IMG/VR virus record: IMGVR_UViG_3300044446_000014
Coordinates: 1-44,871 of that record
DNA: 44,871 nt
Origin: a virus
Reading direction: 5' to 3' (one strand)
Positions 16,941 to 25,386 of this stretch are shown here, piece after piece. How positions within the stretch are numbered: the first letter of the stretch is position 1; every line of letters starts with the position of its first letter. Below the pieces are notes generated by a model. It worked only from the letters and a program-made list of their open reading frames with translations, was not told the origin of the DNA and ran no database searches. A program made the position numbers and the translations under genes.

Positions 16941-19900
16941 GCAGGCGCGGCCGCGACCCGGACGGCATCCTCACGGTGCGGCCGATCCCCGACCCGCGCC
17001 CGCGCGGCGAGGTGGCGGCACGCAAGGATGCTGGCAAGGGCATGCCGCCACAGACCAGCTCGCAGCCGGTGCAGTATCCCAACACGCTGCGCAGTCGAGG
17101 CACAGCGCGCATCCTTGAGGCAATAGGCGAAGGCATCATCAAGGGCTTTCATCAGGGCACGTTCGAGAGCGTGTTCCTTGATGACACGCCGGTCATTGCC
17201 GCCAACGGCGTGCCGAACTTCTACGTGCCCGAGGGCCACTTCCGCGCAGGCTATCCCAGTCAGGACCCGGTGCCGGGCTATCCGATCTCGGAGGTCGAGG
17301 TCAACGTCAGCCACGAACTCACGCCGTTCGCCTATGTCATCAGGCGCACCAGCCAGCCCGGCCTGTCTGCCATCCGGTTCAAACTGCGCGTCGCTGCGCT
17401 GTTCATGACCGAGACCGACGGCGACTTGAATTCGACCGGCATCGATTATGCCTTCGACTATCGAGTGGACAACGGGCCGTGGATCAACTTCACCACCTCA
17501 ATGATGTACGGCAAGACGATGTCGCCCTACGAGTGGGCGTCACTGGTGCAGATACCGCCCTCGACAGACTTCATCGAGCTGCGCGCGATCCGTCTTGAAG
17601 GCCCAGCCCAGCAAGGCGAGAGCAATACGATTTTCTGGTCATCGTTCACCGAGATCATCGACGGCCAGCTGAGCTACGATGACACCGCGCTGGTGGGCAT
17701 GGTGGTCGATGCGCAGGCCTTCCCTGTCCTGCCCAAGCGGTCGTATTGGATCGATGGCCTCATCGTCAAAATCCCCTCGAACTACAACGGCGAGACGCAC
17801 GGCTATGTCGGCGACTGGGACGGCACGTTCAAGGATGGATGGACCAACAATCCGGCGTGGGTGCTCTACGCGCTGCTGACAAATGAACGCTGGGGCATCG
17901 GTCGCGACATCGATGCGATAGCGGTCGACAAGTGGAGTTTCTACGAGGCGGCGGCATGGAATGATGGCGCGGTCTCTGATGGCAAGGGCGGCGTCGAGCC
18001 ACGCCACACCTGCAATTGCATTATCAACACGCAGCAGGATGCGTGGACGACCTTGACCGCCGTGGCCTCCTCGATGCTGGCCACGCTCTACTATGCAAAC
18101 GGCACAGTGTTCATCGCGCAGGACAGGCTCATCGGCACCGTCGAGCGGCTGTTCGGCCCGGCCGATGTGGAGAACGGAATTTTTGAGTATGTCGGCACCG
18201 ACTACCGCTCGCGCTGGACAGCGGCGGCGATCCAGTGGAACGACCCCGACGACAAGTACAATGCGGCGGTCGAGCTGGTGCAGGATCCGACGCTGCTCGC
18301 GCAGCAGGGCTACCGAGAGACGCAGCAACCTGCCTTCGGCTGCACCTCACGCGCGCAGGCCATGCGCTTCGGTCGCTGGCTGATTTACACGTCGCAGTAT
18401 GAGACCGAGGTGGTGAGTTTCACCGTCGCGCTGGAAAATGCCGACCTCCGGCCGGGTGACCGCATCGCCATCTCTGATCCCAACCGCGCGGGCGTGCGCC
18501 TCGCTGGCCGCCTGCTGCACGATGATGGTCCTGACACCGTGACGCTCGATCAGGTGCCGGGCGTGATGATCAACCACCCGCAGATCGGCTGGCAGCTGTT
18601 CATCAATGCAGGCACGGCCGAGGATCCGCAGAACCCGCCGGTCGTGACCTTCGTCACCGTGCTCGACGTGCTGCCCAACCAGCAGCAGCTCCGCGTGGCG
18701 GGCAAGACCGGGCCGATATTCGAGGGCTGGATGTGGCTCGCGAGTGCCACCAACGCGGTCGAACCCACGCCGTGGCGGGTCGGCAGCATCGCGGACAAGG
18801 GCGAAGGCAAGTACGAGGTGATGGCCACCGAGTATGATCAACAGAAGTGGGCCTACATCGAGCAGGGCATCACGATCCCTGATCCACCGTTCTCGCAGAT
18901 ACCGAGCGGGCCACTGATCGGCCCCACGAACCTGACCTTCCGCGAATTCATTTACCTCGATGGCGTGGGCATGCCGCAGTTCGGTGTGGTGATCTCGTGG
19001 TCAGCCTCCATCGACCCGCGCGTGGCGAACTACATCCTCGAAATGTCGGGCCCCTCGGGTGACTACCGCCAGTTCAATCGCGTGACCGGCGTCGCGCAGG
19101 AGGTGCTGGCGATGCGGCAGGGGCCGTGGCACATCGTGGTGACTGCCTTCGACAATCTCGGCCGCCGCGCGATCCCGGTGGTGCTCGACTTCATTCCCAT
19201 CGGCCTCACCGAAAAGCCGCTGCCACCGTCTGCCCTCTACATCACGCCACAGGGCGGCAACCTGACCACGCTCACATGGACGCCGACCGCCGAGATCGAC
19301 GTGCTGTTCTACTGGGTGAAGTGGACAAGCAATCTCGTCGGCGCGACATGGGACCGCGCGACCACCAGCATCGCCCGCGTCGACCGCAACACGACACAGG
19401 TCAACACGCCGACCCGCAGCGGCACCTTCATGGTCAAGAGCATCGACAGCCTCGGGCAGGAAAGCGATGCGTGGGCAGAGGCCATCCTTGAGGCGCAGCA
19501 GACCGAGCGCTCGATCTTCCTCAACCGCTTTGAGCAGCCAGCGTGGGCGGGCAACCTCAACATGCTGTGGCATCACAACGTCACAGAGCTGTGGCTGCCG
19601 CCGCCAGTCGAACCCGAGGACGTGCCGCCGGGCGTGTTTCCCGGCGAGCGTGGCATCGCCCTGAACAAGACGCCGACCCGCATTGGCGTGTACGACTTCG
19701 CGCTGCCCTTCGATCTCGGCGCGGTGACGCTCGTCACCATGACCGCGATTGTCGAGGGCTACGGCACGCGGCTCGGCCGCACCATGAACCTCTGGGTCCC
19801 GCTCGCCTCAGCGACGCCACTGGCCATGGGCACGCACAACTCGATCTCGAACTGGATACCGCTGGCCATGGCCGTGCCGATGGCCATGGGCAGCAGCAAG

Positions 19901-20335
19901 GAATGGGATGCCCACATCGAGGCAGCAGTCAGTCAGGACGGCGTGACGTTCGATGATTACTTCCCACTCAAGTCGACCGTCATCACAGGCCGCGCTTTCA
20001 AGTGGCGCATGGTGGGCACGCTCTACGATCTGCTGACCACGCTGCGCGCCCTGCAGGCAGGCGTCATCATCGAGGTGCCGCTGCGCTCGATCCAAGGCAA
20101 CGACGTGGTGCTCGATGGCACCGGGCACCTCACCGTGACCTACGTCGCGCCGTTCCTCGTCACGCCGACCGTGCAGCTCACCGCAAGGCAGTCCCTCGCA
20201 CCGGGTGGCAACATCGTGATCGTCGAGAGCGACCGCAACCACTTCCGGGTCGAGCATCGGAGCGCGACCAACACCGTCGTCACTACGGCGGCATCCATCG
20301 ACTACTTCGTCCAAGGTTACGGTGGTCACTCATGA
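16937..20335 (+). CDS. Central tail fibre / host specificity protein J
   Basis: 1132 residues. It begins with a basic leader, then the tail-hub start NTLRSRGTARILEAIGEGIIKGF (about 50-75), the TTP-like hub with WAVYALLTNERWGIG-type sequence (WVLYALLTNERWGIGRDID), and fibronectin-III-like repeats around residues 750-860. The C-terminal ~250 residues are variable and carry a repeated PLAMG/PMAMG motif. It forms the tail tip and contacts the receptor. It overlaps gpI and the downstream HNH gene by four bases each. Confidence 0.92.
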   Translation: MSRRGRDPDGILTVRPIPDPRPRGEVAARKDAGKGMPPQTSSQPVQYPNTLRSRGTARILEAIGEGIIKGFHQGTFESVFLDDTPVIAANGVPNFYVPEGHFRAGYPSQDPVPGYPISEVEVNVSHELTPFAYVIRRTSQPGLSAIRFKLRVAALFMTETDGDLNSTGIDYAFDYRVDNGPWINFTTSMMYGKTMSPYEWASLVQIPPSTDFIELRAIRLEGPAQQGESNTIFWSSFTEIIDGQLSYDDTALVGMVVDAQAFPVLPKRSYWIDGLIVKIPSNYNGETHGYVGDWDGTFKDGWTNNPAWVLYALLTNERWGIGRDIDAIAVDKWSFYEAAAWNDGAVSDGKGGVEPRHTCNCIINTQQDAWTTLTAVASSMLATLYYANGTVFIAQDRLIGTVERLFGPADVENGIFEYVGTDYRSRWTAAAIQWNDPDDKYNAAVELVQDPTLLAQQGYRETQQPAFGCTSRAQAMRFGRWLIYTSQYETEVVSFTVALENADLRPGDRIAISDPNRAGVRLAGRLLHDDGPDTVTLDQVPGVMINHPQIGWQLFINAGTAEDPQNPPVVTFVTVLDVLPNQQQLRVAGKTGPIFEGWMWLASATNAVEPTPWRVGSIADKGEGKYEVMATEYDQQKWAYIEQGITIPDPPFSQIPSGPLIGPTNLTFREFIYLDGVGMPQFGVVISWSASIDPRVANYILEMSGPSGDYRQFNRVTGVAQEVLAMRQGPWHIVVTAFDNLGRRAIPVVLDFIPIGLTEKPLPPSALYITPQGGNLTTLTWTPTAEIDVLFYWVKWTSNLVGATWDRATTSIARVDRNTTQVNTPTRSGTFMVKSIDSLGQESDAWAEAILEAQQTERSIFLNRFEQPAWAGNLNMLWHHNVTELWLPPPVEPEDVPPGVFPGERGIALNKTPTRIGVYDFALPFDLGAVTLVTMTAIVEGYGTRLGRTMNLWVPLASATPLAMGTHNSISNWIPLAMAVPMAMGSSKEWDAHIEAAVSQDGVTFDDYFPLKSTVITGRAFKWRMVGTLYDLLTTLRALQAGVIIEVPLRSIQGNDVVLDGTGHLTVTYVAPFLVTPTVQLTARQSLAPGGNIVIVESDRNHFRVEHRSATNTVVTTAASIDYFVQGYGGHS

Positions 20336-20847
20336 GTAGAGAAATCTGGAAATCAATCGCCGGACACTTAGGATACGAGGTGTCAAACCGAGGACGCGTG
20401 CGCAGCGTCTCACGCACGATCAGAGGTCGATTTTGGCATGGGCAAATCATCCAGCCATGGGTGAAAGCGTGCGGCCATCTGCTCGTGCATCTAGAATTGA
20501 AGGCGTCGGGTAAGCGCGGCAGGGCAATGGTCCATCGTCTGGTGCTGGAGGCCTTCGCCGGTCCGTCGCCGTCGCGTCATGTCTGCCGACACCTGAACGG
20601 AAACCCAACCGACAATCGCTGGCCTGAAAATCTCGAATGGAATACGCGCCGCCGCAACTTGCAGGACATCAAGTGGCATGGCGGTCATCGCCAGCAGAGG
20701 CTGACCGTCGAAGACGTGAAGGCGATCAAGCACGTGCTGGGCGGTCCCCTGCGGTGGGGTGACAAGGCGCGTCTTGCCGAACGGCATGGCGTGGCGCGGA
20801 CGACGATTACCGAACTCTCGTCTGGGCGCACACACGCCGACGTCTAG
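20332..20847 (+). CDS. NUMOD4/HNH homing endonuclease
   Basis: 171 residues. The NUMOD4 motif EIWKSIAGHLGYEVSNRGRVRS opens the protein. The HNH_3 core follows: VHRLVLEAFAGP, then CRHLNGNPTDNRWPENLEWNT. A C-terminal helix-turn-helix (DKARLAERHGVARTTITELSSG) would bind DNA. Stand-alone homing endonucleases of this kind cut intron-less or endonuclease-less alleles. It sits between J and the fibre gene and its ATG overlaps the J stop, so it rides on late transcription. Composition looks slightly less GC-rich than its neighbours. Confidence 0.9.
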   Translation: MSREIWKSIAGHLGYEVSNRGRVRSVSRTIRGRFWHGQIIQPWVKACGHLLVHLELKASGKRGRAMVHRLVLEAFAGPSPSRHVCRHLNGNPTDNRWPENLEWNTRRRNLQDIKWHGGHRQQRLTVEDVKAIKHVLGGPLRWGDKARLAERHGVARTTITELSSGRTHADV

Positions 20848-20895
20848 GGCGGCCAGGACCGCCTAACCCAATCTGAACAAGCGGGGCAGACCCTC

Positions 20896-21867
20896 ATGAG
20901 CCAGTTCGATTTCGGCACAATCGATCCGTATGTCGTCGACGGCGTGCAGCTCGCGGACATGCTGAACAACTGGCGCAACGCGGTCCACTCGTGGCATCGC
21001 GGCGGCGTGCGCCCGCCCTACGTCGTGCCCGGCATGATGTGGATCAACGACAGCGGCGGCGCGACGAACTGGGTGGTCAACGTCTACATGTCGCCTACCG
21101 TCGGCGACGTGGCGATGTTCACCTACAATACCAGCACAGGCGGGGTCACGCTGAACGCGGCGGCAGGCGGCACGCTGGCGGCGGCGATCCTGCTGGCCCA
21201 GGCGGCGGCGAGCCCGAGCGTCCGCTGGAGCGCGACCGGCAATCCCATCGACCAGAAAAACTGGCGCGCCACTGTCATGCCAAACGGCGCGTTGAGGTTC
21301 AGCCAGTACAACGATGCCGGGGCCGAGGTCGCGTGGACCGAATTGCCCGCAGGCGGCGCGGGCGCGCAGCCGCTCGTAAAACTGTTCAGCGAAGTCGTCT
21401 CGACTGCGGGCGCTAATGTGTTGCGCGTGCCCATCCCCGCCGCGCAGAAGAAAATCGAGCTTCAGTTCCAAATCGGTTTGCAGGCCGCATTTCCGGCGGC
21501 CGATCAGCCGGTCGTGGTCCAAATGGTGCAAGGCACCACGGTCGTCGGCGGTTCGACCTACGGCACCACGTCAGGCGTGTCGACCGGCGCGGCGATGATC
21601 CCGGGCCAAGCATTGAACCAAGCCTACTGGAACCTCGGAGCGTGCAATAATTGCATTGGGAAAGCGGACCTCTACATCAACCCGCCAGCGGGCTCCATCT
21701 ACATGACCGCGCAATATTGGATGTTTCCTCAGTCGGGCAGCCGTCTCGCGTTGTTCGCTTCGTGCGATGTTAGTTTGTCGGCCTCAATCCCCAACGCCGT
21801 GCAGCTCGTCATGGGCGGATCGCAGGCGTTGGTGGCAAACTCGTTCCTGCGATGCTTCGCTGGCTGA
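20896..21867 (+). CDS. Tail fibre / receptor-binding protein candidate
   Basis: 323 residues. The N-terminal TIDPYVVDGVQLADMLNNWRNAVHSWHRGGVRPPYVVPGMMWINDSGG pattern is common in distal tail proteins that attach to the tail tip. A Gly/Ala/Ser-rich beta-structured C-terminal half with FSEVVSTAGANVLRVPIP follows. Its position downstream of J and the sequence character point to host recognition. It converges with the dioxygenase gene, one base separating the stops. Confidence 0.72.
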   Translation: MSQFDFGTIDPYVVDGVQLADMLNNWRNAVHSWHRGGVRPPYVVPGMMWINDSGGATNWVVNVYMSPTVGDVAMFTYNTSTGGVTLNAAAGGTLAAAILLAQAAASPSVRWSATGNPIDQKNWRATVMPNGALRFSQYNDAGAEVAWTELPAGGAGAQPLVKLFSEVVSTAGANVLRVPIPAAQKKIELQFQIGLQAAFPAADQPVVVQMVQGTTVVGGSTYGTTSGVSTGAAMIPGQALNQAYWNLGACNNCIGKADLYINPPAGSIYMTAQYWMFPQSGSRLALFASCDVSLSASIPNAVQLVMGGSQALVANSFLRCFAG

Positions 21868-21868
21868 T

Positions 21869-22579
21869 TTACAGGCGGCCCAGCGGCTCGCTGTAGCCCA
21901 CCGCATCGAGCGCGCCGCCCAACCGCATCTCGACGCTCAGGCGCGTCTTGGGACGTGGCTCGAAGAACCCGCCGTGGATCGTGTAGCGGTGGAATATCAG
22001 CAGGTCGCCGGGCTCCATGGCAGGCGTCCAGACCTTGCCGCCGTCGAGCGCCAGGTGCTCGTCGATGGGCAGCGGCAGCTTGTAGACCTTGCGCGAGTGC
22101 GGGAAGGCGAACGACAGGCCCTCGCACTCAGCATCGACCACCGACAGAGGCAGCCACATGTTGAGCGGGAAAATCGCAGGCACGAGGTCGTGGTCCTGAT
22201 GGAAGTTGTGCGCGCTGCCCTTGGCCAGCTCACTGACGGTGCGGTCGCGCAATCGAAACAGCAGATGATTGAGCGGCACCACTGCATCGCTGCCCAAGTA
22301 GCAGGAGGCCACGCGGCCTGCGATTGAGGAGGCCAGCACGGCGAACAGTGTGGGCAGATGGGTGTCGAGGTTGGGACCGCTCAGGCCGTTGAGCATGATC
22401 CACTCCCGCCGCTCTGCTTCCATCGGCCGGGCATAGAACGCCGCGACAGTGCTGCCGAGCATCACCATGCCAGCAGCAGGCAGCGCGCGGCGCACCAAGG
22501 CAACGCCATGCTGGCGCACAGCTGCAGTGATGGTGGCGGGGTCGGCAGTGGCTGCGAACACCACATCGGGAAGTGACAT
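21869..22579 (-). CDS. PhyH-like 2-oxoglutarate/Fe(II) dioxygenase
   Basis: 236 residues on the opposite strand. The metal triad is His127-Gln-Asp129 (NFHQDHD) and His202 (FHRYTIHGG), with Arg213 in KTRLSVEMR as the likely 2-oxoglutarate ligand. GDLLIFH is typical of PhyH/hydroxylase folds. Substrate unknown: it could hydroxylate a nucleobase, the neighbouring fibre, or a host metabolite. Divergent from 22664, with an operator-like palindrome directly upstream of its start. Its isolated orientation suggests a moron gene expressed apart from the late operon. Confidence 0.82.
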   Translation of the reverse strand: MSLPDVVFAATADPATITAAVRQHGVALVRRALPAAGMVMLGSTVAAFYARPMEAERREWIMLNGLSGPNLDTHLPTLFAVLASSIAGRVASCYLGSDAVVPLNHLLFRLRDRTVSELAKGSAHNFHQDHDLVPAIFPLNMWLPLSVVDAECEGLSFAFPHSRKVYKLPLPIDEHLALDGGKVWTPAMEPGDLLIFHRYTIHGGFFEPRPKTRLSVEMRLGGALDAVGYSEPLGRL

Positions 22580-22590
22580 GCGACCTCCTG

Positions 22591-22607
22591 TTTAACGCGG
22601 TGTGAAC
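22591..22607. promoter_or_regulatory. Operator-like site, TTTAACGCGGTGTGAAC
   Basis: Degenerate copy of the element at 26349-26365 (GTTAACGCCGCGTGAAC). It lies 12 bases upstream of the dioxygenase start, within the 84-base divergent gap to 22664. Confidence 0.45.
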
Positions 22608-22663
22608 AATGACCGATCAGCACCCGCCTGCACAAGTCATCGTCGCGCCCTCGGGATGATGCG

Positions 22664-22915
22664 ATGGACGCAATCGTGCTTGCCTTGGCATTGGTGCAGG
22701 TGACGACGGCTGACGGCGCGCGGGTGTTCATCAATCCCGAGTTCGTCACGAAACTCTATCCGACCAAGGAGGCCACGCAGCGTGGGCCGAACGAGCTGGT
22801 GGTCAAGGGCGCGCGTTGCGTCGTGACACTAAGCGACGGCAAGTTTCTCTCGGTGCTGGAGGATTGCGACTATCTGCGCAGCCTGCTCGAACAGCCACAG
22901 CCAAGGCGTCGCTGA
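22664..22915 (+). CDS. FlbD-like small protein, paralogue 1
   Basis: 83 residues. A short hydrophobic start is followed by VTTADGARVFINPEFVTKLYP and VVTLSDGKFLSVLEDCDYLRSLLE. The INPE...NG(K)...V.E pattern resembles the short FlbD/SwrD family known from flagellar operons. Clearly homologous to the next gene. No function is established for such proteins in phages. Confidence 0.68.
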   Translation: MDAIVLALALVQVTTADGARVFINPEFVTKLYPTKEATQRGPNELVVKGARCVVTLSDGKFLSVLEDCDYLRSLLEQPQPRRR

Positions 22916-22916
22916 C

Positions 22917-23162
22917 ATGAACACCGTCGCCGCCCTCATCCTCATCGTGCTGCACTCGGTCGAGGGCCACGAGATCACGATTAACACCGAGCAGATAACG
23001 AGCTTGGTTCCCAGCAGGGAGACCGAGGGCGCGGCCAATGAACTGTTCGTCGGCGGCGTGCACTGCGTCGTCGGAATGACCAACGGCAAGTATCACACCG
23101 TCATCGAGGATTGCGCGACGATCCGCAAGCAGCTCACCAACCGTGAAGGGATTACGCCATGA
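22917..23162 (+). CDS. FlbD-like small protein, paralogue 2
   Basis: 81 residues, aligned end to end with the preceding protein: LHSVEGHEITINTEQITSLVP and CVVGMTNGKYHTVIEDCATIRKQL. Both keep NEL(V/F)V, a Cys before the VV strand, and VIEDC/VLEDC. A tandem duplication that has diverged. Hydrophobic N-terminus (NTVAALILIVL) may be a membrane anchor or just a first strand. Confidence 0.68.
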   Translation: MNTVAALILIVLHSVEGHEITINTEQITSLVPSRETEGAANELFVGGVHCVVGMTNGKYHTVIEDCATIRKQLTNREGITP

Positions 23163-23326
23163 CACGAGGTCTCGCGTTCTGGGTGCTCATGCTCATCTGG
23201 CTCGTCATCGGCATCGCTTGGCACTTCGCGCTGATCGGTGGTGTCGCCATCTTCGGCGTGGCCCTGATCCCGTTCCTGCTGTTCGCCCTGCTGGGCTGGC
23301 AGACATTCGGGCCACCGCTCCGATGA
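23159..23326 (+). CDS. Small two-span membrane protein (holin candidate)
   Basis: 55 residues, MTRGLAFWVLMLIWLVIGIA followed by HFALIGGVAIFGVALIPFLLFALLGW. Two transmembrane helices fill almost the whole chain. It overlaps both neighbours by four bases (ATGA). Lying shortly upstream of the endolysin, it is a reasonable holin or antiholin candidate. Confidence 0.68.
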   Translation: MTRGLAFWVLMLIWLVIGIAWHFALIGGVAIFGVALIPFLLFALLGWQTFGPPLR

Positions 23327-23550
23327 AATCCCGCGACGTGCCAGTCGATGAGGGCGTTGCCCCTGAGGCTCGCCTGCGGCCGGTGGTGGTGTGTGCGCCG
23401 TTCATCACTGGCGACGGCTACTATGCCCGGCCCGGCGACAGGCTGCGCATGACACCTGAGGAGATTGCCGAACGGGTGGCAGCTCACCAAGTCCGACCGC
23501 TGGCAGGTGATGCCACCCGTCCCGTGCGGCGGTTCATCCGTCGCACATGA
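23323..23550 (+). CDS. Hypothetical protein of the lysis region
   Basis: 75 residues, MKSRDVPVDEGVAPEARLRP. Contains GDGYYARPGDRLRMTPEEIAERVAAHQVRPL. No recognised family; coupled by ATGA overlaps on both sides. Confidence 0.62.
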   Translation: MKSRDVPVDEGVAPEARLRPVVVCAPFITGDGYYARPGDRLRMTPEEIAERVAAHQVRPLAGDATRPVRRFIRRT

Positions 23551-23813
23551 AAGAACGCCAGCCGTTCGATGCGACGCGGGCATCCTTCATGCTGCTCGCC
23601 TTCGTCATCGGCATCCATGCGCTTGTCGTTCTCGCCGGTGTGGTGGTGTGCTTCATCGGCAACGAGGAAGTCATCGCCGGGAAATTCACCTGCGACCAGC
23701 ACGATAAGCTGCGTGACCTGTTGACCGAGGCAATGGCCGCCGCGCTGGCGTTCCTTGGCTACAGCCGATCTGACCGCTCGCCTCCTCCTCCACCACCGCC
23801 ACAACGGGAGTGA
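23547..23813 (+). CDS. Small membrane protein (alternative holin candidate)
   Basis: 88 residues. One clear membrane span (FMLLAFVIGIHALVVLAGVVV, about 14-34), a second amphipathic/hydrophobic helix (LTEAMAAALAFLGY) and a charged, proline-rich tail. The pattern fits a small membrane protein of the lysis cassette. Which of this and the 23159 gene is the holin cannot be decided by sequence. Confidence 0.66.
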   Translation: MKERQPFDATRASFMLLAFVIGIHALVVLAGVVVCFIGNEEVIAGKFTCDQHDKLRDLLTEAMAAALAFLGYSRSDRSPPPPPPPQRE

Positions 23814-23818
23814 TTGCC

Positions 23819-24151
23819 ATGCCAGTGACCACCACAGAGGCCCGCGCCATTGCCGCGCGCATGTCCAGTATCTCGAACGTCGGCGGAAATATGCAGGTGT
23901 TGCGGCAGATCGCCTACGAGGACAGCGCTCAGCTCGATGAGCTGCGCCAGCAGGTGCAGGGCAGCGCCAGCCCGCCCGCTGGCATGGTCGCCTCGCTGGT
24001 GGTCGCGCACTCGCGGACCGTGAGCGCGGTGGCCTACGAGGGCAATGTGGCCTTGCATCCGCTGATCATCGCGTCGGCGGCCGATGTGGTGGCTGCTGCA
24101 GATTTCCTCGACACGCCGCCACCTGAGCCCCCACCCGAGGAGGAGCCATGA
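23819..24151 (+). CDS. Hypothetical protein upstream of the endolysin
   Basis: 110 residues, MPVTTTEARAIAARMSSISN. The ATG at 23819 is preferred over the GTG at 23810 because GGGAG lies about nine bases before it. Ala-rich helical core and acidic Pro/Glu tail (PPPEPPPEEEP). It overlaps the endolysin start by four bases. Confidence 0.65.
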   Translation: MPVTTTEARAIAARMSSISNVGGNMQVLRQIAYEDSAQLDELRQQVQGSASPPAGMVASLVVAHSRTVSAVAYEGNVALHPLIIASAADVVAAADFLDTPPPEPPPEEEP

Positions 24152-24594
24152 CCACCAAGCTGACTGAACATTTCACGCTCGAAGAATTCATCGCCTCACA
24201 GACGGCGGCGCGGATGGGACTATCGAACATGCCGCAGGGCGAGAGCCTCGCCAATGTCGAGCGTACGGCGCAGACCATGGAGAAAGTCCGCACGATCCTC
24301 GGCAGCAAGCCGATCCTGATCTCGTCAGGCTATCGCTCGCCGCAGGTCAACTCAGCGGTCGGCGGCGCGTCGAGCAGTGCCCACATGAGCGGGCTCGCTG
24401 TTGACTTCACGTGCCCGGGCTTCGGAGATCCGATCTCCATCTGCCATGCCCTCTCGCCGCACATGGCCGAGCTCGGCGTCGATCAGCTGATCCACGAGTT
24501 CGGCTCGTGGGTGCATCTGGGTTTGTCAGCCGGTGCACCGCGCGCGATGGCGCTCACCATCGACAGTGGCGGCACGCGCCACGGCTTCGCATAG
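24148..24594 (+). CDS. Endolysin, peptidase M15 family (D-Ala-D-Ala carboxypeptidase type)
   Basis: 148 residues. Zinc ligands of the M15_3 fold are His79 and Asp86 in SSAHMSGLAVDF, and His123 in WVHLG; SGYRSPQVN precedes them. It should cleave the peptide cross-links of peptidoglycan to release progeny. No signal peptide, so a holin is expected for export. Confidence 0.9.
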   Translation: MTTKLTEHFTLEEFIASQTAARMGLSNMPQGESLANVERTAQTMEKVRTILGSKPILISSGYRSPQVNSAVGGASSSAHMSGLAVDFTCPGFGDPISICHALSPHMAELGVDQLIHEFGSWVHLGLSAGAPRAMALTIDSGGTRHGFA

Positions 24595-24628
24595 TGTCAA
24601 CGTCGTTCAACAGAGGAGGAGGAAACCC

Positions 24629-24952
24629 ATGGCTGACCAGAAACCGATGAGCACCACCGACACCAGCGGGCCAGTACCCGGGCAGGCACAGCAGCCCGTC
24701 AGCGCCGCCGCTGCTGCCGCCGACGCGGCCAAGGCTGCCGCTGAGGAGGGACAGAAGGCCTACGATGAGGCTGTCAAGCAGATGATCGACCGGCACATCC
24801 ACGACCGCGTGCTGGCCTACCATCCCCACGCCAACGCCAACCCGGACACCGCCAAGGCGATGCTTGAGGATTACAACAGGCTCAAGGCTGAGGCTGACAA
24901 GGCGGCTGCGGATGCCGAGGCCGCAAAGGCGGAGGCCAGCAAGCCCGCCTGA
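24629..24952 (+). CDS. Ala-rich coiled-coil protein
   Basis: 107 residues behind a strong GAGGAGGAGG site. Sequence is dominated by Ala/Lys/Glu helices (AAAAADAAKAAAEEGQKAYDEAVKQM and LKAEADKAAADAEAAKAEA). Last gene before the late terminator. It could be a lysis accessory or minor virion component; no spanin signal peptide or lipobox is present. Confidence 0.72.
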   Translation: MADQKPMSTTDTSGPVPGQAQQPVSAAAAAADAAKAAAEEGQKAYDEAVKQMIDRHIHDRVLAYHPHANANPDTAKAMLEDYNRLKAEADKAAADAEAAKAEASKPA

Positions 24953-24979
24953 CAGTTCTTACCCAGCTCGACCCAAGGT

Positions 24980-25009
24980 GCCCGTCCCTCAGGGGCGGGC
25001 CCTTTTTTT
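24980..25009 (+). terminator. Rho-independent terminator closing the late region
   Basis: Nine-pair stem GCCCGTCCC/GGGGCGGGC (one G-T pair) with a TCA loop, followed by CCTTTTTTT. Only the plus strand has the T-run, so it stops rightward transcription. Confidence 0.92.
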
Positions 25010-25018
25010 GTGCGCGTT

Positions 25019-25055
25019 CGCTAGGCCGGTAAATCTGCCCACGGAGAGTGGACAG
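25019..25055 (+). repeat. Composite repeat: CGCTAGGCCGGTAAATCT plus repressor-like half
   Basis: CGCTAGGCCGGTAAATCT (25019-25036) recurs exactly at 43748-43765. It runs into CCCACGGAGAGTGGACA (25038-25054), similar to the operator at 39422-39442 (about 16 of 21 positions). A degenerate version of the same two-part element is at 25350-25382, on the other side of the small gene 25120-25320. Confidence 0.6.
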
Positions 25056-25119
25056 GGCAGCGCGGGTGGTTATGACCAGCGATCGCCCGATCCTGCTCAG
25101 CGGCCAGCTGTGGGCATCC

Positions 25120-25320
25120 TCAATTGAACGGAACCTTGACGCTCCCGCGTTGGGCGAACAGCCCGCTATCCCGGATGACCTGAGCCCGGGCCTTGCGCCA
25201 TGCTCGCTGATAGGCCGCATGGCACGCCGCACACCACTGCTGGCCCGGCCGCCGTCTGGCGGCCTGACAGCGGATGCACACCCCGGCCAGTTTCTTGTGG
25301 TAGAGCCCGCGCTTGCGCAT
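25120..25320 (-). CDS. Small CxxC...CxxC zinc-finger-like protein
   Basis: 66 residues, MRKRGLYHKKLAGVCIRCQA. Two pairs, CIRC (about 15-18) and CAAC (about 30-33), plus basic residues, form a likely zinc ribbon of the short type common in phage early regions. Flanked by the two composite repeats. The ribosome site is weak. Confidence 0.65.
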   Translation of the reverse strand: MRKRGLYHKKLAGVCIRCQAARRRPGQQWCAACHAAYQRAWRKARAQVIRDSGLFAQRGSVKVPFN

Positions 25321-25349
25321 GAAACATTTTCACGGGAAACACGGCCGCC

Positions 25350-25382
25350 CGCTAGGTCAAATTGTCCACCGACAGATGACAG
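25350..25382 (+). repeat. Degenerate copy of the composite repeat
   Basis: CGCTAGGTCAAATT (25350-25363) followed by GTCCACCGACAGATGACA (25364-25381), the latter matching about 15 of 21 positions of the operator at 39422-39442. Same order and orientation as at 25019-25055. Confidence 0.5.
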
Positions 25383-25386
25383 GGGC

